DNA of 64,000 nucleotides from Deltaproteobacteria bacterium (GTDB lineage Bacteria > Desulfobacterota > Desulfuromonadia > Desulfuromonadales > BM103), in the NCBI GenBank assembly GCA_005774545.1, contig VAUL01000001.1:179626-243625 (forward strand). Reading direction: 5' to 3'. The position numbers were made by a program, and so were the translations under genes. Under the pieces are notes generated by a model. The model had not been told where the DNA came from, made no database searches, and was given only the letters and a program-made list of their open reading frames with translations. Of this stretch, positions 36,151 through 49,612 are shown one piece after another (position 1 is the stretch's first letter; each line of letters starts with the position of its first letter).

Positions 36151-36417
36151 GTGCTGGCCACGGAACGTAAACAGGAAATCATCGGCAAGTTCAGAAGTCA
36201 CGACAAGGACACCGGCTCCCCGGAAGTGCAGATCGCGCTGCTGTCGGAACGGATTACCACTCTGACGGAGCATTTCCGCACTCACAAGAAAGATCATCAT
36301 TCCCGTCGCGGGCTGCTCAAGATTGTCGGTCAGCGCCGTCGCCTGCTTGATTATCTGAAGAGCCGCGACGTCGAGCGCTATCGCAAGGTCATTTCCGAAC
36401 TCGGCATCCGCCGCTAA
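36151..36417 (+). CDS. rpsO: 30S ribosomal protein S15
   Basis: An 88-aa ribosomal protein: [68 protein letters not shown]. The start is GTG 36151, with a strong AAGGAGAT at 36137-36144; an open frame extends to 36052 but its translation is out of family. AT-rich sequence 36060-36130 contains TATACT (36118-36123), a possible -10 of an own promoter. A 13-bp hairpin follows the stop. Confidence 0.97.
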   Translation: MLATERKQEIIGKFRSHDKDTGSPEVQIALLSERITTLTEHFRTHKKDHHSRRGLLKIVGQRRRLLDYLKSRDVERYRKVISELGIRR

Positions 36418-36423
36418 GGAAAA

Positions 36424-36460
36424 GGGCAGCAGCTCCACCGGGGAGCTGCTGCCCGTGTTT
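36424..36460 (+). terminator. terminator/processing hairpin between rpsO and pnp
   Basis: Perfect 13-bp stem GGGCAGCAGCTCC (36424-36436) with GGAGCTGCTGCCC (36442-36454), then GTGTTTTAAG. A second imperfect hairpin at about 36498-36524 follows. Long stems here in other bacteria are RNase III sites for pnp autoregulation. Confidence 0.75.
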
Positions 36461-36610
36461 TAAGGGGCTTGTTCGGGAGGTTGTCCGGAGAGAGTTTCCG
36501 CTGGTGCCAGGCACCCCGGCGGAGCCTGTCTCAGGCCATCCTCCCCTGACGTTTTGGGCCCTGCCACCCAAACGGCCGGTTTATACCAGGCCAGACAGAG
36601 GAGAACATTC

Positions 36611-38710
36611 ATGGGTTATCACAAGGTAGAAGTCGAATTCAACGGCCGGCCGTTCATCATCGAGACCGGCAAGATGGCCCGCCAGGCCGATGGCGCCGTC
36701 GTCGTCACTTACGGCGAGACCAAGGTTCTGTGCACCGTGGTTTCCGCCAGGAAGATGCGCGAGGGCCAGGACTTTTTCCCGCTGACCGTCAACTACCAGG
36801 AGAAGTTCTATGCCGGCGGCAAGATCCCCGGCTCCTTCTTCCGCCGCGAGCGCGGCACCACCGAGCGTGAGACGCTGATCTGCCGGTTGATCGACCGGCC
36901 GATGCGTCCCCTCTTCCCCAAGGGGTACATGTTCGAAACCCAAATCATGCCGACGGTGATCTCCGCCGACATGGTCAACGACCCGGACACCCTGGCGATG
37001 GTGGCGGCCTCGGCTTGCGTGGCGGTCTCCGATATCCCCTTCAACGGTCCCATCGCTGCCGTGCGCGTCGGCCGGATCAACGGCCAACTGGTCGCCAACC
37101 CGACCCGTGAGCAGATCGCGTTGAGCGATCTGGAGATCGTCATCTCCGGCTCCCGCGACGCAGTGATGATGGTCGAAGGGGAGGCCGACTTCCTCTCTGA
37201 AGCCGAAATGCTCGACGCCATCTTCTTCGGCCATGAAGCCCTGCAGCCTCTGATCGATCTGCAGATCAAGTTGGCCGAGTTGGTCGGCGTGGAGAAGCGC
37301 GCCTTCGCCAAACCCGAAGTTGACGAGCAGCTGCTGGCGAAAGTGACCGCGCTGGCCGAGGCGAAGATCGCCGCCGCCATGAAAATCCAGAGCAAGCAGG
37401 ACCGCTACGGCACCCTTGACGCCATCCGCGCCGAGGTCAAGGAGCAGCTGGCGGCCGAATACGAGGGGCGCGACAAAGAGATCGGCGAGCTCATCGGCAA
37501 GGTCGAGAAGCGGGTTCTGCGCCAGATCGTTACCATCGATCGCATCCGCATCGACGGCCGCGACATGACCACCATCCGCCCGATCAGCTGCGAAGTCGGC
37601 GTGCTGCCGCGCGCCCACGGCAGCGCCTTGTTCACCCGCGGTGAGACCCAGGCGCTGGTGGCCGCCACCCTCGGCACGGCGATGGACGAGCAGCGCATGG
37701 ACAACGTGCAGGGGATGGAATTCAAGAAGTTCCTTCTGCACTACAATTTCCCGCCGTTCAGCGTCGGCGAGACCAGCATGCGCCTTTTCCCGGGGCGTCG
37801 CGAGATCGGCCATGGCTTCCTGGCTGAACGCAGCGCCTCGAAGATTCTCCCCAAGCACGAAGATTTCCCGTACACGATCCGTATCGTTTCGGACATCCTC
37901 GAGTCGAATGGTTCGTCGTCGATGGCTTCGGTCTGCGGCGCCTCGATGGCGCTGATGGAAGCCGGCGTGCCGGTCAGCCGGCCGATCGCCGGGATTGCCA
38001 TGGGCCTGGTCAAGGAAGGGGATGCCGTCGCAGTCCTCAGCGACATCCTCGGCGATGAAGACCACCTCGGCGACATGGACTTCAAGGTGACCGGTGCCGC
38101 CGAAGGGATCACCGCCCTGCAGATGGACATCAAGATCTCCGGCGTCACCAAAGAGATCATGAGCCAGGCGCTGGAGCAGGCGAAGGCCGGCCGCATTCAC
38201 ATCCTCGGCGAAATGGCCAAGGCGATTGCCGCACCGCGGGCCGAACTGTCCAAGTACGCGCCGCGCATCACCACGATTACGGTCAAGCCCGATCAGGTGC
38301 GCACCGTCATCGGCCCCGGCGGCAAGAACGTCCGTGCCATCATCGAGGCGACCGGCTGTGCCATCGACATCGAGGATGACGGCCGCATCAATATCGCGTC
38401 GAACGACGGCGAGGCCTGCCAGAAGGCGATCAAAATGATTCGCAATCTGACCCAGGAAGCCGAAGTCGGCCGCTTCTACCGCGGCACCGTCCGCCGGATC
38501 ATGGAGTTCGGGGCCTTTGTCGAGATCTTCCCGGGCACCGACGGCCTGGTGCACATCTCGGAGCTCGACAAGGAGCGGGTGCGCGCAGTGACCGACATCC
38601 TCAAGGAAGGCGACGAAGTGGTCGTCAAGTGCATCGGCATCGACAAGCAAGGGAAGATCAAGCTCTCCCGCAAGGAGGCCCTTGATGCCGAACTGCCGGC
38701 GGACCTCTGA
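36611..38710 (+). CDS. pnp: polyribonucleotide nucleotidyltransferase (PNPase)
   Basis: A 699-aa phosphorolytic 3' to 5' exoribonuclease. Two RNase PH domains (1-215 and about 315-540) flank a helical middle; the second contains the active-site stretch [20 protein letters not shown] and the phosphate-binding [12 protein letters not shown] region. KH domain near 555-615 ([17 protein letters not shown]) and S1 domain 620-690 ([20 protein letters not shown]). GAGGAGAA precedes ATG 36611. Two hairpins in the 193-base leader may control it. Confidence 0.97.
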   Translation: MGYHKVEVEFNGRPFIIETGKMARQADGAVVVTYGETKVLCTVVSARKMREGQDFFPLTVNYQEKFYAGGKIPGSFFRRERGTTERETLICRLIDRPMRPLFPKGYMFETQIMPTVISADMVNDPDTLAMVAASACVAVSDIPFNGPIAAVRVGRINGQLVANPTREQIALSDLEIVISGSRDAVMMVEGEADFLSEAEMLDAIFFGHEALQPLIDLQIKLAELVGVEKRAFAKPEVDEQLLAKVTALAEAKIAAAMKIQSKQDRYGTLDAIRAEVKEQLAAEYEGRDKEIGELIGKVEKRVLRQIVTIDRIRIDGRDMTTIRPISCEVGVLPRAHGSALFTRGETQALVAATLGTAMDEQRMDNVQGMEFKKFLLHYNFPPFSVGETSMRLFPGRREIGHGFLAERSASKILPKHEDFPYTIRIVSDILESNGSSSMASVCGASMALMEAGVPVSRPIAGIAMGLVKEGDAVAVLSDILGDEDHLGDMDFKVTGAAEGITALQMDIKISGVTKEIMSQALEQAKAGRIHILGEMAKAIAAPRAELSKYAPRITTITVKPDQVRTVIGPGGKNVRAIIEATGCAIDIEDDGRINIASNDGEACQKAIKMIRNLTQEAEVGRFYRGTVRRIMEFGAFVEIFPGTDGLVHISELDKERVRAVTDILKEGDEVVVKCIGIDKQGKIKLSRKEALDAELPADL

Positions 38711-38739
38711 TCGGTAGCGAGTCTCGCCGTAGATGCAGC

Positions 38740-38782
38740 AGCCGCGGACCGGTCATCGCCCTGATCGTTCCGCGGCTTTTTT
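38740..38782 (+). terminator. terminator after pnp
   Basis: AGCCGCGGA (38740-38748) pairs with TCCGCGGCT (38769-38777); the 20-base loop can form a further stem; six T residues follow. dut begins about 20 bases downstream. Confidence 0.85.
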
Positions 38783-38803
38783 CATTAAAAGGGGAGGGTG
38801 GTT

Positions 38804-39262
38804 GTGCTCCGTGTTCGTGTCGTCAAACTGAAAGAATCGGCCGTCGTCCCGGGATACGCGACGGAACATGCGGCCGGCGTCGATCTGCATGCCGTGCTTG
38901 ACGAACCGCTGACACTTGCCCCCGGTGAGCGGGGGTTGATCCCGACCGGCCTGGCGCTTGAGATCCCCTGCGGCTACGAAGGGCAGGTGCGGCCGCGCTC
39001 GGGGCTGGCCCTGCGGCAGGGGATCGCCCTGGTCAACTCGCCGGGGACGATAGATGCGGACTACCGCGGCGAGGTCGGGGTCATCGTGATCAACCACGGC
39101 CAGGATCCGGTCACCTTTGCGCCCGGGGAGCGAATTGCCCAGTTGGTCGTCGCGCCGGTGACGCGCGTCGCCTTTGAAGAAGTCGCGGAACTGTCGGCGA
39201 CCCGGCGCGCCGAAGGTGGTTTCGGTCACACCGGCTCGGGAGGGTTGCCGCATGCCCGCTAG
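38804..39262 (+). CDS. dut: dUTP diphosphatase
   Basis: A 152-aa trimeric dUTPase that keeps uracil out of DNA and makes dUMP for thymidylate. The five motifs are visible: [46 protein letters not shown] and the C-terminal [14 protein letters not shown] 38804 is chosen because GGGGAGGG (38791-38798) gives correct spacing; the GTG at 38798 lies inside that ribosome site. The last 11 bases overlap the next gene. Confidence 0.95.
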   Translation: MLRVRVVKLKESAVVPGYATEHAAGVDLHAVLDEPLTLAPGERGLIPTGLALEIPCGYEGQVRPRSGLALRQGIALVNSPGTIDADYRGEVGVIVINHGQDPVTFAPGERIAQLVVAPVTRVAFEEVAELSATRRAEGGFGHTGSGGLPHAR

Positions 39263-39527
39263 TCGCCATCCGGACGAACTGATGGAGTTCCCTTGTCTTT
39301 ATGAATTCAAGGTGTTTGGTGAAACGACTGATTCCGGATTTTACGACGCCGTGTTCGGAGCCGTGAACCGGGTGGTGGCCATTACGCCGGAGGCGCTGAA
39401 GGTTCGTGTAAGCTCCGCAGGGCGATACCAGTGCATCTCGGTTCTCGTTCAGGTCGACAACGGTACCCAGCTGAACGGGATCTATGCTATGCTGCGCCAG
39501 GTGGATGGGTTGAGCTATCTCCTTTGA
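39252..39527 (+). CDS. DUF493 (YbeD-like) protein
   Basis: A 91-aa protein matching DUF493: [57 protein letters not shown] and QVDGLSYLL. It is a ferredoxin-like, ACT-type fold of unknown function; the E. coli relative YbeD sits between dacA and lipB. ATG 39252 overlaps dut by 11 bases, so co-expression is likely. Confidence 0.9.
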   Translation: MPASRHPDELMEFPCLYEFKVFGETTDSGFYDAVFGAVNRVVAITPEALKVRVSSAGRYQCISVLVQVDNGTQLNGIYAMLRQVDGLSYLL

Positions 39528-39543
39528 TTTTGAGGGTTTACCC

Positions 39544-40158
39544 TTGATACTTCAGATTCATCATGAACATCCCCAGCCGCGCCTGATCCGTCAGGTATGC
39601 GAATCGCTCCGCAACGGCGGCGTCATTGCCTATCCGACGGACACGACCTACGGACTCGGTTGCGACATTTTCAGCCGCCAGGGGATCCGCAGCATTTATC
39701 AGATCAAGCATCGCGATGCCCGCAAGCCTTTTTCGTTTATCTGCGCCGACCTGTCGGATGTCGCCCGATACGCCCACGTGAGCAATTTTGCCTTTAAAAT
39801 CATGAAAAGGCATCTTCCTGGCCCCTATACCTTCGTTATGGAGGCGACGCGGATCGTCCCCGACAGTCTTGTGACACGCCAGAAAACGGTCGGCATCCGG
39901 ATTCCCGATGAACCGATCGCCCTGGCCATTGTCAGGGAACTCGGGCACCCGCTGGTGACCACCAGCGCCAATCTCTCGGGGGAGCCGCCCTTGCATGATC
40001 CGCAGGAAATCCACCGGCGGTTGGGGAAACAACTGGATCTGGTGGTTGACGGCGGTTTGCGCCTCGGCGATCCATCGACGGTGATCAGCCTCATCGGCGA
40101 TGGGGTCGAGGTGTTGCGGGAAGGGAGCGGCGATGTCTCCTGGATCCACCAGTTGTAG
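39544..40158 (+). CDS. Sua5/YciO/YrdC-family protein
   Basis: A 204-aa protein of the family that includes threonylcarbamoyl-AMP synthase (t6A pathway). It contains GGVIAYPTDTTYGLGCDIFSR, IYQIKHRDARKPFSFICADLSDVARYA, MKRHLPGPYTFVMEA and TSANLSGEPP. The short length and the YIYQIKxRxxxKPFSFI region are closer to YciO than to the tRNA-modifying TsaC, so the role is not certain. The start is TTG 39544 about 16 bases after the preceding stop. Confidence 0.85.
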   Translation: MILQIHHEHPQPRLIRQVCESLRNGGVIAYPTDTTYGLGCDIFSRQGIRSIYQIKHRDARKPFSFICADLSDVARYAHVSNFAFKIMKRHLPGPYTFVMEATRIVPDSLVTRQKTVGIRIPDEPIALAIVRELGHPLVTTSANLSGEPPLHDPQEIHRRLGKQLDLVVDGGLRLGDPSTVISLIGDGVEVLREGSGDVSWIHQL

Positions 40159-40188
40159 TTCCGGTATCAGTTGAAAGCGAGACGAAAA

Positions 40189-40578
40189 GTGAACAGGAAG
40201 ATTTCCGTTGTCTTTTATGGCTTTCGCCTGTGCGGCGAGAAGTGGCAGCCGCCGGCCTTGCCCCAGGCGCCCCGACTGTTCGTGGAAGAGATGGCGAAGC
40301 AGTACGAAAAGTACGGAATATCATTATGTTGCCTAGAAGAACCTGAAAACGTTCTTGAGGTCAGGGGCTACGCCGATCTGCTGAATACCGTGCGCATACG
40401 CACCGATGACGTCGCGCTCGGCAACCCCTGTCTCGGACATGTCATTGGTCAGAGCAAAAACTGCAATCTGCTCGAAGATATAGAACGCGGCATCGCCCGG
40501 GTCGCGTTCGCCCCCGAAACGATTGAACCAGACGGAGCCAGTAAGCGGGTCTGTCACAACTGCGGGTGCGGCTGCTGA
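40189..40578 (+). CDS. hypothetical protein with Cys-rich C-terminus (CHNCGCGC)
   Basis: A 129-aa protein. The N-terminal two thirds are soluble and mixed (KISVVFYGFRLCGEKWQPP, EEMAKQYEKYGISLCCLE). The last residues VCHNCGCGC form a compact Cys cluster that looks metal-binding. I do not recognise the family. GTG 40189 gives a compact N-terminus; TTG 40171 is in frame. It is the last gene of the plus-strand block and is convergent with a small lipoprotein gene 16 bases away. Confidence 0.72.
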   Translation: MNRKISVVFYGFRLCGEKWQPPALPQAPRLFVEEMAKQYEKYGISLCCLEEPENVLEVRGYADLLNTVRIRTDDVALGNPCLGHVIGQSKNCNLLEDIERGIARVAFAPETIEPDGASKRVCHNCGCGC

Positions 40579-40594
40579 CGGGGGTGCCCGGCTT

Positions 40595-40720
40595 TTACCG
40601 TTCCGCTTTTTCTTCGATCCAGTTGCCGGCTCTCTGCATGTCACGACCAAAGCCGGCGGTCGTTTCGCAACCGCTGACCAGCAAAGCCAACAGCATCATG
40701 CAGGCAATAGCTCTAAACAT
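40595..40720 (-). CDS. entericidin-like small lipoprotein
   Basis: A 41-aa lipoprotein. The signal peptide ends in the lipobox LLVSGC (Cys 18), followed by ETTAGFGRDMQRAGNWIEEKAER, which is the entericidin A/B pattern (TTAGxGxDxQxAGxxIEExA). ATG lies at 40718-40720 on the minus strand with GGAGGACAG upstream. Entericidins are outer-membrane lipoproteins of toxin/antidote or stress type in enterobacteria. A second member was not found nearby. Confidence 0.85.
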   Translation of the reverse strand: MFRAIACMMLLALLVSGCETTAGFGRDMQRAGNWIEEKAER

Positions 40721-40801
40721 GTCCGCTGTCCTCCTATCAAACTTATTTTATCAACTGCGCTCGCCGAATCGCAACTGACCCGACCGTCTCAAAAGTCTGC
40801 T

Positions 40802-41116
40802 TCAGCGCTTAAGGCTGCGGACATAAGCCACCAGGGCCCGCAGCTCCTCGGCGTTTTCGGCGAGCTTGCTGCCATGCAGAGCGTCGCGAATGCAGGCGTT
40901 GATAATATCTTTCAGTTCGTCATCGGTAAAATCATCGACTTGTTCAAGACCTCGACCGCCAGGATGGCAGGTTGAGCAACTGCGGCCACTTTTGCCCAGC
41001 GTCGTCGACTCAAACAGGGTGCGCCCGACAGCGTCAAGGGAGGATGCTGCTGACGCGGTCGGGAAGGTGGCTGCAATGATCGCACAAAGAAATAGATCCA
41101 AGAACTTTTGGAGCAT
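40802..41116 (-). CDS. small monohaem c-type cytochrome
   Basis: A 104-aa exported protein: signal peptide LDLFLCAIIAATFPTASA, then a haem-c binding motif CSTCH (in GRSCSTCHPGG), and a C-terminal helix DALHGSKLAENAEELRALVAYVRSLKR typical of class I cytochromes (a likely Met is not obvious). It would carry electrons in the periplasm. It lies alone between the lipoprotein genes. Confidence 0.88.
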   Translation of the reverse strand: MLQKFLDLFLCAIIAATFPTASAASSLDAVGRTLFESTTLGKSGRSCSTCHPGGRGLEQVDDFTDDELKDIINACIRDALHGSKLAENAEELRALVAYVRSLKR

Positions 41117-41433
41117 GTGAATCGCGACTCCCAGGGCAAGTCTTGATAAACATCATATCCGCCTCGGCGCAATCTGCAAATCGGTGCCGCCCTCGAAATT
41201 TGCCCGTGAAGGTCCCGGAAGCGATCCGGCAAGGGTTGGGTCCCGGCCACCGAAGCGTTCTCTCGATGCTTCAGCAATGGTGAGCCCCCTGGAAACGCGC
41301 TTTACCGAGACGACGGGGAGGCAGGCGGTAGGGACTTCGTACAGGGTGTCAGGATGGAGATGCCTCTCCCACGATACAAACTTAACGTCGCATAATATAT
41401 ATTATGTAAACTTTTATATCCAAGGATTGCCGG
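41117..41433. other. 317-base intergenic stretch
   Basis: No credible gene on either strand. It includes a perfect 16-bp palindrome CATAATATATATTATG (41391-41406) within an AT-rich patch (41380-41425), unlike the GC-rich surroundings, and GGAGA/TCTCC inverted halves near 41355. It could hold the promoter of the cytochrome gene, but no -35/-10 pair is clear. Confidence 0.5.
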
Positions 41434-42102
41434 CTACAGAGTGTTGCGGAGATTTACTGCGTGAGGCGCCACCCCTGCCTGGTGAACGGCGCCTGGCGAG
41501 ACGGGTCCGGAGGTCGGCAGCAAGCCGTCCTCCTGCATTCTGATCACAAGAGTTCTCCAGATGTTCATGCGCACCAGCCGGGCAACCTCATCGGGCTTTT
41601 TGAATGGTACCAGAATGATCATCGGCAACCAGCGCACGGTTGTGGTCGTATCCGACAGCCGGTAGATGTATTCGCCCCCGGTCCTGGCCGTCACCGTGAC
41701 AACCACTTCGTAACGGTCGGTTGCCCACGATGGAATCATTCCAAGGCTGACGAAGGACAGCGCCGCCGGGATAACATCTGCGGAGTCGCCCGAAACCGCC
41801 AGGTGGGCTCGAACGTCAAGGTCCCCCTCGCGGTGCGGCGTTACGGCCGCGAAGTAACCGGACTCCCTGAGGGCCCCGGCAAATTCCTGCTCCAGGTTGA
41901 TACGTTCCCCTTCCAGTACGGCTTCGCTGCCAATCGTCGCGCTAAAGCTGTAACTTGCGGATGGCTTCCCGTCCACACCTACCAGCACCGTGAAATCGTC
42001 GATTGCCGGCAGTTCTTTGCCGCGAAACGACACGCAACCGGTCGTCAGCAGAATTATGGCCGCCACCGACATCAGCATGCAGGCAAAGTTCGGTTTTTTC
42101 AT
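41434..42102 (-). CDS. exported lipoprotein of unknown function
   Basis: A 222-aa lipoprotein. ATG 42102 gives a signal peptide ending in the lipobox LLTTGC, preceded on the minus strand by GAGGGGGG. The rest is mainly beta: KELPAIDDFTVLVGVDGKPSASYSFSATIG and VSLGMIPSWATDRYEVVVTVTA with ADVIPAALSF. The C-terminal part is polar and Ser/Ala-rich. A general resemblance to proteins of the YajG class is possible but unproven. It is 35 bases downstream of recG and probably co-transcribed. Confidence 0.72.
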   Translation of the reverse strand: MKKPNFACMLMSVAAIILLTTGCVSFRGKELPAIDDFTVLVGVDGKPSASYSFSATIGSEAVLEGERINLEQEFAGALRESGYFAAVTPHREGDLDVRAHLAVSGDSADVIPAALSFVSLGMIPSWATDRYEVVVTVTARTGGEYIYRLSDTTTTVRWLPMIILVPFKKPDEVARLVRMNIWRTLVIRMQEDGLLPTSGPVSPGAVHQAGVAPHAVNLRNTL

Positions 42103-42136
42103 CCCGTGCCCCCCTCGCGACCTTATGGCCTGCGGA

Positions 42137-44290
42137 TCAGCCGACACTGGCCAGACCAAGCCTGGCTCCCCAGCGCCGCCTGAGTTCCTCGAGCATTGCC
42201 GCGCCCTCGCCGCCGGACCCTTCCTGGAATTCCCCTGATTCGGCTACGGCAAAGGCGTCGGCGCGCGCTTCCTCAAGTACGCGGGCGTCACGCAGGATGT
42301 TGGCCACGCGAAAATCAGGGAGACCCGATTGGCGGGTCCCGAGGAATTCCCCCGGCCCGCGGATTTCCAGGTCGGCTTCGGCAATTCTGAACCCGTCCGT
42401 AGTGCTTTCCATCACTTCCAGACGCTTCACCCCCTCTTCGCTGCAACGCAGCGACTTCATCAGCAGGCAGAGCCCGGGGGCCGTGCCGCGCCCGACCCGG
42501 CCGCGCAACTGGTGCAGCTGTGCCAGGCCGAAACGTTCTGCATGCTCGACGATCATGACGGTGGCGTTGGGGATGTCAATGCCAACCTCGATCACCGTGG
42601 TGGAGGCAAGAATGTCGAGTTGCCGAGATTTGAACCGCCCCATGACGGCTTCCTTCTCGTCGGGACTCATCCGGCCGTGCAGTAGCCCGATACGGCACTG
42701 GGGCAATACGGAACGTAACTGTTCCACCCCGGCCGTCGCCGCTTTCAAGTCGCTCTTCTCTGACTCTTCAATCAGCGGAAAAACAACGTAAATCTGATGA
42801 CCTTTGCCTATTTCCCTGCGAATCAGCTCCAAGGCCTGCGCGCGACGGTTGTCGGTGACGACCATCGTCCGGATCGGGGTCCGCCCCGGGGGGAGTTCAT
42901 CGATGACCGACAGGGCCAGGTCGCCGTAAACCGTCAGCGACAGCGTCCGAGGAATCGGCGTCGCAGTCATGACCAGCACGTGGGGATTCTCCCCCTTCTG
43001 CCGCAGGATCGCCCGTTGCCTGACCCCGAAGCGATGCTGCTCGTCGATGATCCCCAGCCCGAGGCGCCGGAAGTCGACACCGTCCTGCAGAACAGCATGG
43101 GTGCCGACGACCAGATGGGCCGCTCCGCTGGCAATGTCCCGCAGGACCAGGCGCCGTTCGGCGGCAGGTTGCTGCCCCCGCAGCAGGACCGCCTTCAGCC
43201 CGAGTTTTTCCAGCCAGTGGTGAAACTGCAGGTAATGCTGCTCGGCAAGGATTTCCGTCGGGGCAACCACGGCCACCTGGGTGTCGTTTTCAATGGCCAG
43301 GAGTGCGGTCATCAGTGCAACGATGGTTTTGCCGCTCCCGACGTCGCCCTGCACCAGCCGGTTCATCGGATGGGGCGCCATCAGGTCGGCCTTGATCTCG
43401 CCGAGAACGCGGCGCTGGGCACCGGTCAACCGGTAAGGCAGGTGCTCGGCAAGCAGTTTCGTATAACGGTGCGTGACCTGGAACGGGATGCCGGGCTCCA
43501 GGGCCTGGCCGCGACGGCGCAGGGCCAGACCCAACTGGAGGAAGAAGAATTCGTCGTAGACCAGGGTGCGGCGTGCCGGGTCGCGCCCCTCTTCAAGGGC
43601 TTCGAGATCCGTGTCGCTTGCCGGCCAGTGCGCCTGCTGCAGCGCCTCGGCCAGCGGCAACAGGCCGCGCCGGGTTCTCAGGTCAGACGGGAGGTGGGTC
43701 GCAACGTGCCGGGCGAAAAGATCGACGGCCTGCTTCCAGATGCGGCGGGCCGCGTGCTGGGTCAACCCTTCGGTGAGCGGATAAACCGGGAGAATTCTCC
43801 CGAATGCCAGCGGATCGGAGCTTTGGTACTCTGCCAGCGTCTGCCCCTCAGCAAGCAGTTCGATATCCGGATGATGAACTTCACGCTGATGGCCGAACCG
43901 CTTGACTTCTCCGGAAAAGACACCGGTGTGCCCGAGGGAAAAGCGCTTGGCCAGCCACTCCTTGCGGTAATGGAACCACTTGAGGACAACCTGCCCGCTC
44001 CCGTCTCCGACAATAACCTCGTAAACACGCCGACGGGATCGCTGGGTCATCATTTCGCCGGCAGCAAGGATCTCGCCGGCAAACACCTCGTGCCGCCCTT
44101 CACGCAGCCGGCCGATACGCCGGAACTCGCGGCGGTCCTCGTAGCGATGCGGCAAGGTATAGAGGGCGTCCTCGACGGTCCGGACGCCAAGATTGGTGAG
44201 TCTGTCGGCTATGCGGGGACCGACGCCCCGAAGACTGGAGATGGGGGTAGACAGGATTTGACGGGCGTGTTCGAGAGAAGCCGCTGGCAT
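42137..44290 (-). CDS. recG: ATP-dependent DNA helicase RecG
   Basis: A 717-aa branch-migration helicase. An N-terminal wedge/OB domain (ISSLRGVGPRIADRLTNLGVRTVEDALYTLPHRYEDRR) precedes the helicase core with Walker A QGDVGSGKTIVAL, DEQHRFGVRQR (DEQH), TATPIPRTL and HGRMSPDEKEAVM. The C-terminal QLHQLRGRVGRGTAPGLCLL is a helicase VI motif. RecG remodels stalled forks and Holliday junctions. Part of the minus-strand group greA-DUF1858-recG. Confidence 0.97.
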   Translation of the reverse strand: MPAASLEHARQILSTPISSLRGVGPRIADRLTNLGVRTVEDALYTLPHRYEDRREFRRIGRLREGRHEVFAGEILAAGEMMTQRSRRRVYEVIVGDGSGQVVLKWFHYRKEWLAKRFSLGHTGVFSGEVKRFGHQREVHHPDIELLAEGQTLAEYQSSDPLAFGRILPVYPLTEGLTQHAARRIWKQAVDLFARHVATHLPSDLRTRRGLLPLAEALQQAHWPASDTDLEALEEGRDPARRTLVYDEFFFLQLGLALRRRGQALEPGIPFQVTHRYTKLLAEHLPYRLTGAQRRVLGEIKADLMAPHPMNRLVQGDVGSGKTIVALMTALLAIENDTQVAVVAPTEILAEQHYLQFHHWLEKLGLKAVLLRGQQPAAERRLVLRDIASGAAHLVVGTHAVLQDGVDFRRLGLGIIDEQHRFGVRQRAILRQKGENPHVLVMTATPIPRTLSLTVYGDLALSVIDELPPGRTPIRTMVVTDNRRAQALELIRREIGKGHQIYVVFPLIEESEKSDLKAATAGVEQLRSVLPQCRIGLLHGRMSPDEKEAVMGRFKSRQLDILASTTVIEVGIDIPNATVMIVEHAERFGLAQLHQLRGRVGRGTAPGLCLLMKSLRCSEEGVKRLEVMESTTDGFRIAEADLEIRGPGEFLGTRQSGLPDFRVANILRDARVLEEARADAFAVAESGEFQEGSGGEGAAMLEELRRRWGARLGLASVG

Positions 44291-44320
44291 CTCCCCTCCC
44301 CTTCAGGCAGGACAGGCGTA

Positions 44321-44524
44321 TTACCTGTCGAAGATGGCATTCAACTCCTGCAGCAGTTCATCGATATCGAGTCCATGGGCCATGGCCCCCTTCTCGAGGG
44401 TCTCATGCTGGGCGCCCATGCAGCCGACACAGCCGAGATTGAATTTGGCCAGAACCTTCAGCACTTCAGGGCTCATGCGCATGACCTGATGAAAAGTCAT
44501 GTCCTTGGTGATCGTCGCACTCAT
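44321..44524 (-). CDS. DUF1858 domain protein
   Basis: A 67-aa protein matching DUF1858: ITKDMTFHQVMRMSPEVLKVLAKFNLGCVGC, followed by QHETLEKGAMAHGLDIDELLQELN. The CxxC pair (CVGC) is conserved and probably binds metal or forms a disulfide. The family is common in Geobacter-like bacteria and is often fused to hybrid-cluster or redox proteins. A second copy lies at 62266-62460. It starts ten bases after greA. Confidence 0.88.
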   Translation of the reverse strand: MSATITKDMTFHQVMRMSPEVLKVLAKFNLGCVGCMGAQHETLEKGAMAHGLDIDELLQELNAIFDR

Positions 44525-44534
44525 GAACGCCTCC

Positions 44535-45011
44535 CTACTCGTAGCGAATATCGATAACTTCGTAAACCCGCAGCCCCGAGGGTACCTTGATGGTTACCTC
44601 GTCGTCGACACGATGGCCGATCAGCGCCTTGGCCACCGGGCTGTTGATCGAAAGCCGCCCCTGCTTGATGTCCGCCTCATGTTCGCCGACGATCTGGTAG
44701 GTGACTTCCGAGCCGCCTTCGGTGTCGAACAGGGTGACGGTGGCGCCGAACACCACCTTGTCCGATTCGATTTCGGCGGGATTGATCACGTGGGCCCGGG
44801 CAATCTTGTCGTTGATTTCGTTGATGCGCCCTTCGATGAACCCCTGGCGCTCCTTGGCGGCATCATATTCGGCATTCTCCGAAAGATCGCCATGCCCCCG
44901 CGCCTCGGCGATCGCCTGGACGACGCGCGGCCGCTCCTCGCGGATCAGCCGTTTGAGTTCCTCCTGGAGACGAACAAAACCTTCCGGAGTCATCGGTATG
45001 GTTTGCGACAT
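44535..45011 (-). CDS. greA: transcription elongation factor GreA
   Basis: A 158-aa RNA-polymerase secondary-channel factor. The coiled-coil domain is GFVRLQEELKRLIREERPRVVQAIAEARGHGDLSENAEYDAAKERQGF and the C-terminal FKBP-like domain ends PSGLRVYEVIDIRY. The Asp/Glu tip (GDLSENAEYD) is intact. ATG 45009-45011 is the normal start; upstream in-frame codons do not match the family. It leads the minus-strand group greA-DUF1858-recG. Confidence 0.96.
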   Translation of the reverse strand: MSQTIPMTPEGFVRLQEELKRLIREERPRVVQAIAEARGHGDLSENAEYDAAKERQGFIEGRINEINDKIARAHVINPAEIESDKVVFGATVTLFDTEGGSEVTYQIVGEHEADIKQGRLSINSPVAKALIGHRVDDEVTIKVPSGLRVYEVIDIRYE

Positions 45012-45040
45012 GATCCCTTCCCCGTTGAGCCGATAAAATA

Positions 45041-45065
45041 TTCGGGCGGGAAAGTCCCGCCCGAA
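45041..45065 (-). terminator. hairpin terminator after carB
   Basis: TTCGGGCGGGA with TCCCGCCCGAA, 11 bp and an AAG loop; on the minus strand ATATTTTATC follows. It closes the pyrimidine operon, 38 bases beyond carB, and sits upstream of greA. Confidence 0.75.
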
Positions 45066-45102
45066 CCGTTGCGTTCGATCAAAAAACGATACGGGCAGCG
45101 TG

Positions 45103-48366
<3,264 letters not shown>

Positions 48367-48430
48367 TATGGAAGTCCGTTACGGTTTCAGGTTCAGGTTG
48401 TGATAAACACCAGCCGCTTGTCGCTGGCCG

Positions 48431-49558
<1,128 letters not shown>

Positions 49559-49612
49559 CGTTGCGTCCTTTACAAACGGGTTGATGGTTAGTGCATTAGG
49601 TATATGTTTTAG

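Noticed and set aside
36581..38650. Long open frame antisense to pnp (about 690 codons)
   Set aside because: It lies fully opposite a clear PNPase gene; its translation lacks family motifs and is a product of GC-rich codon bias.
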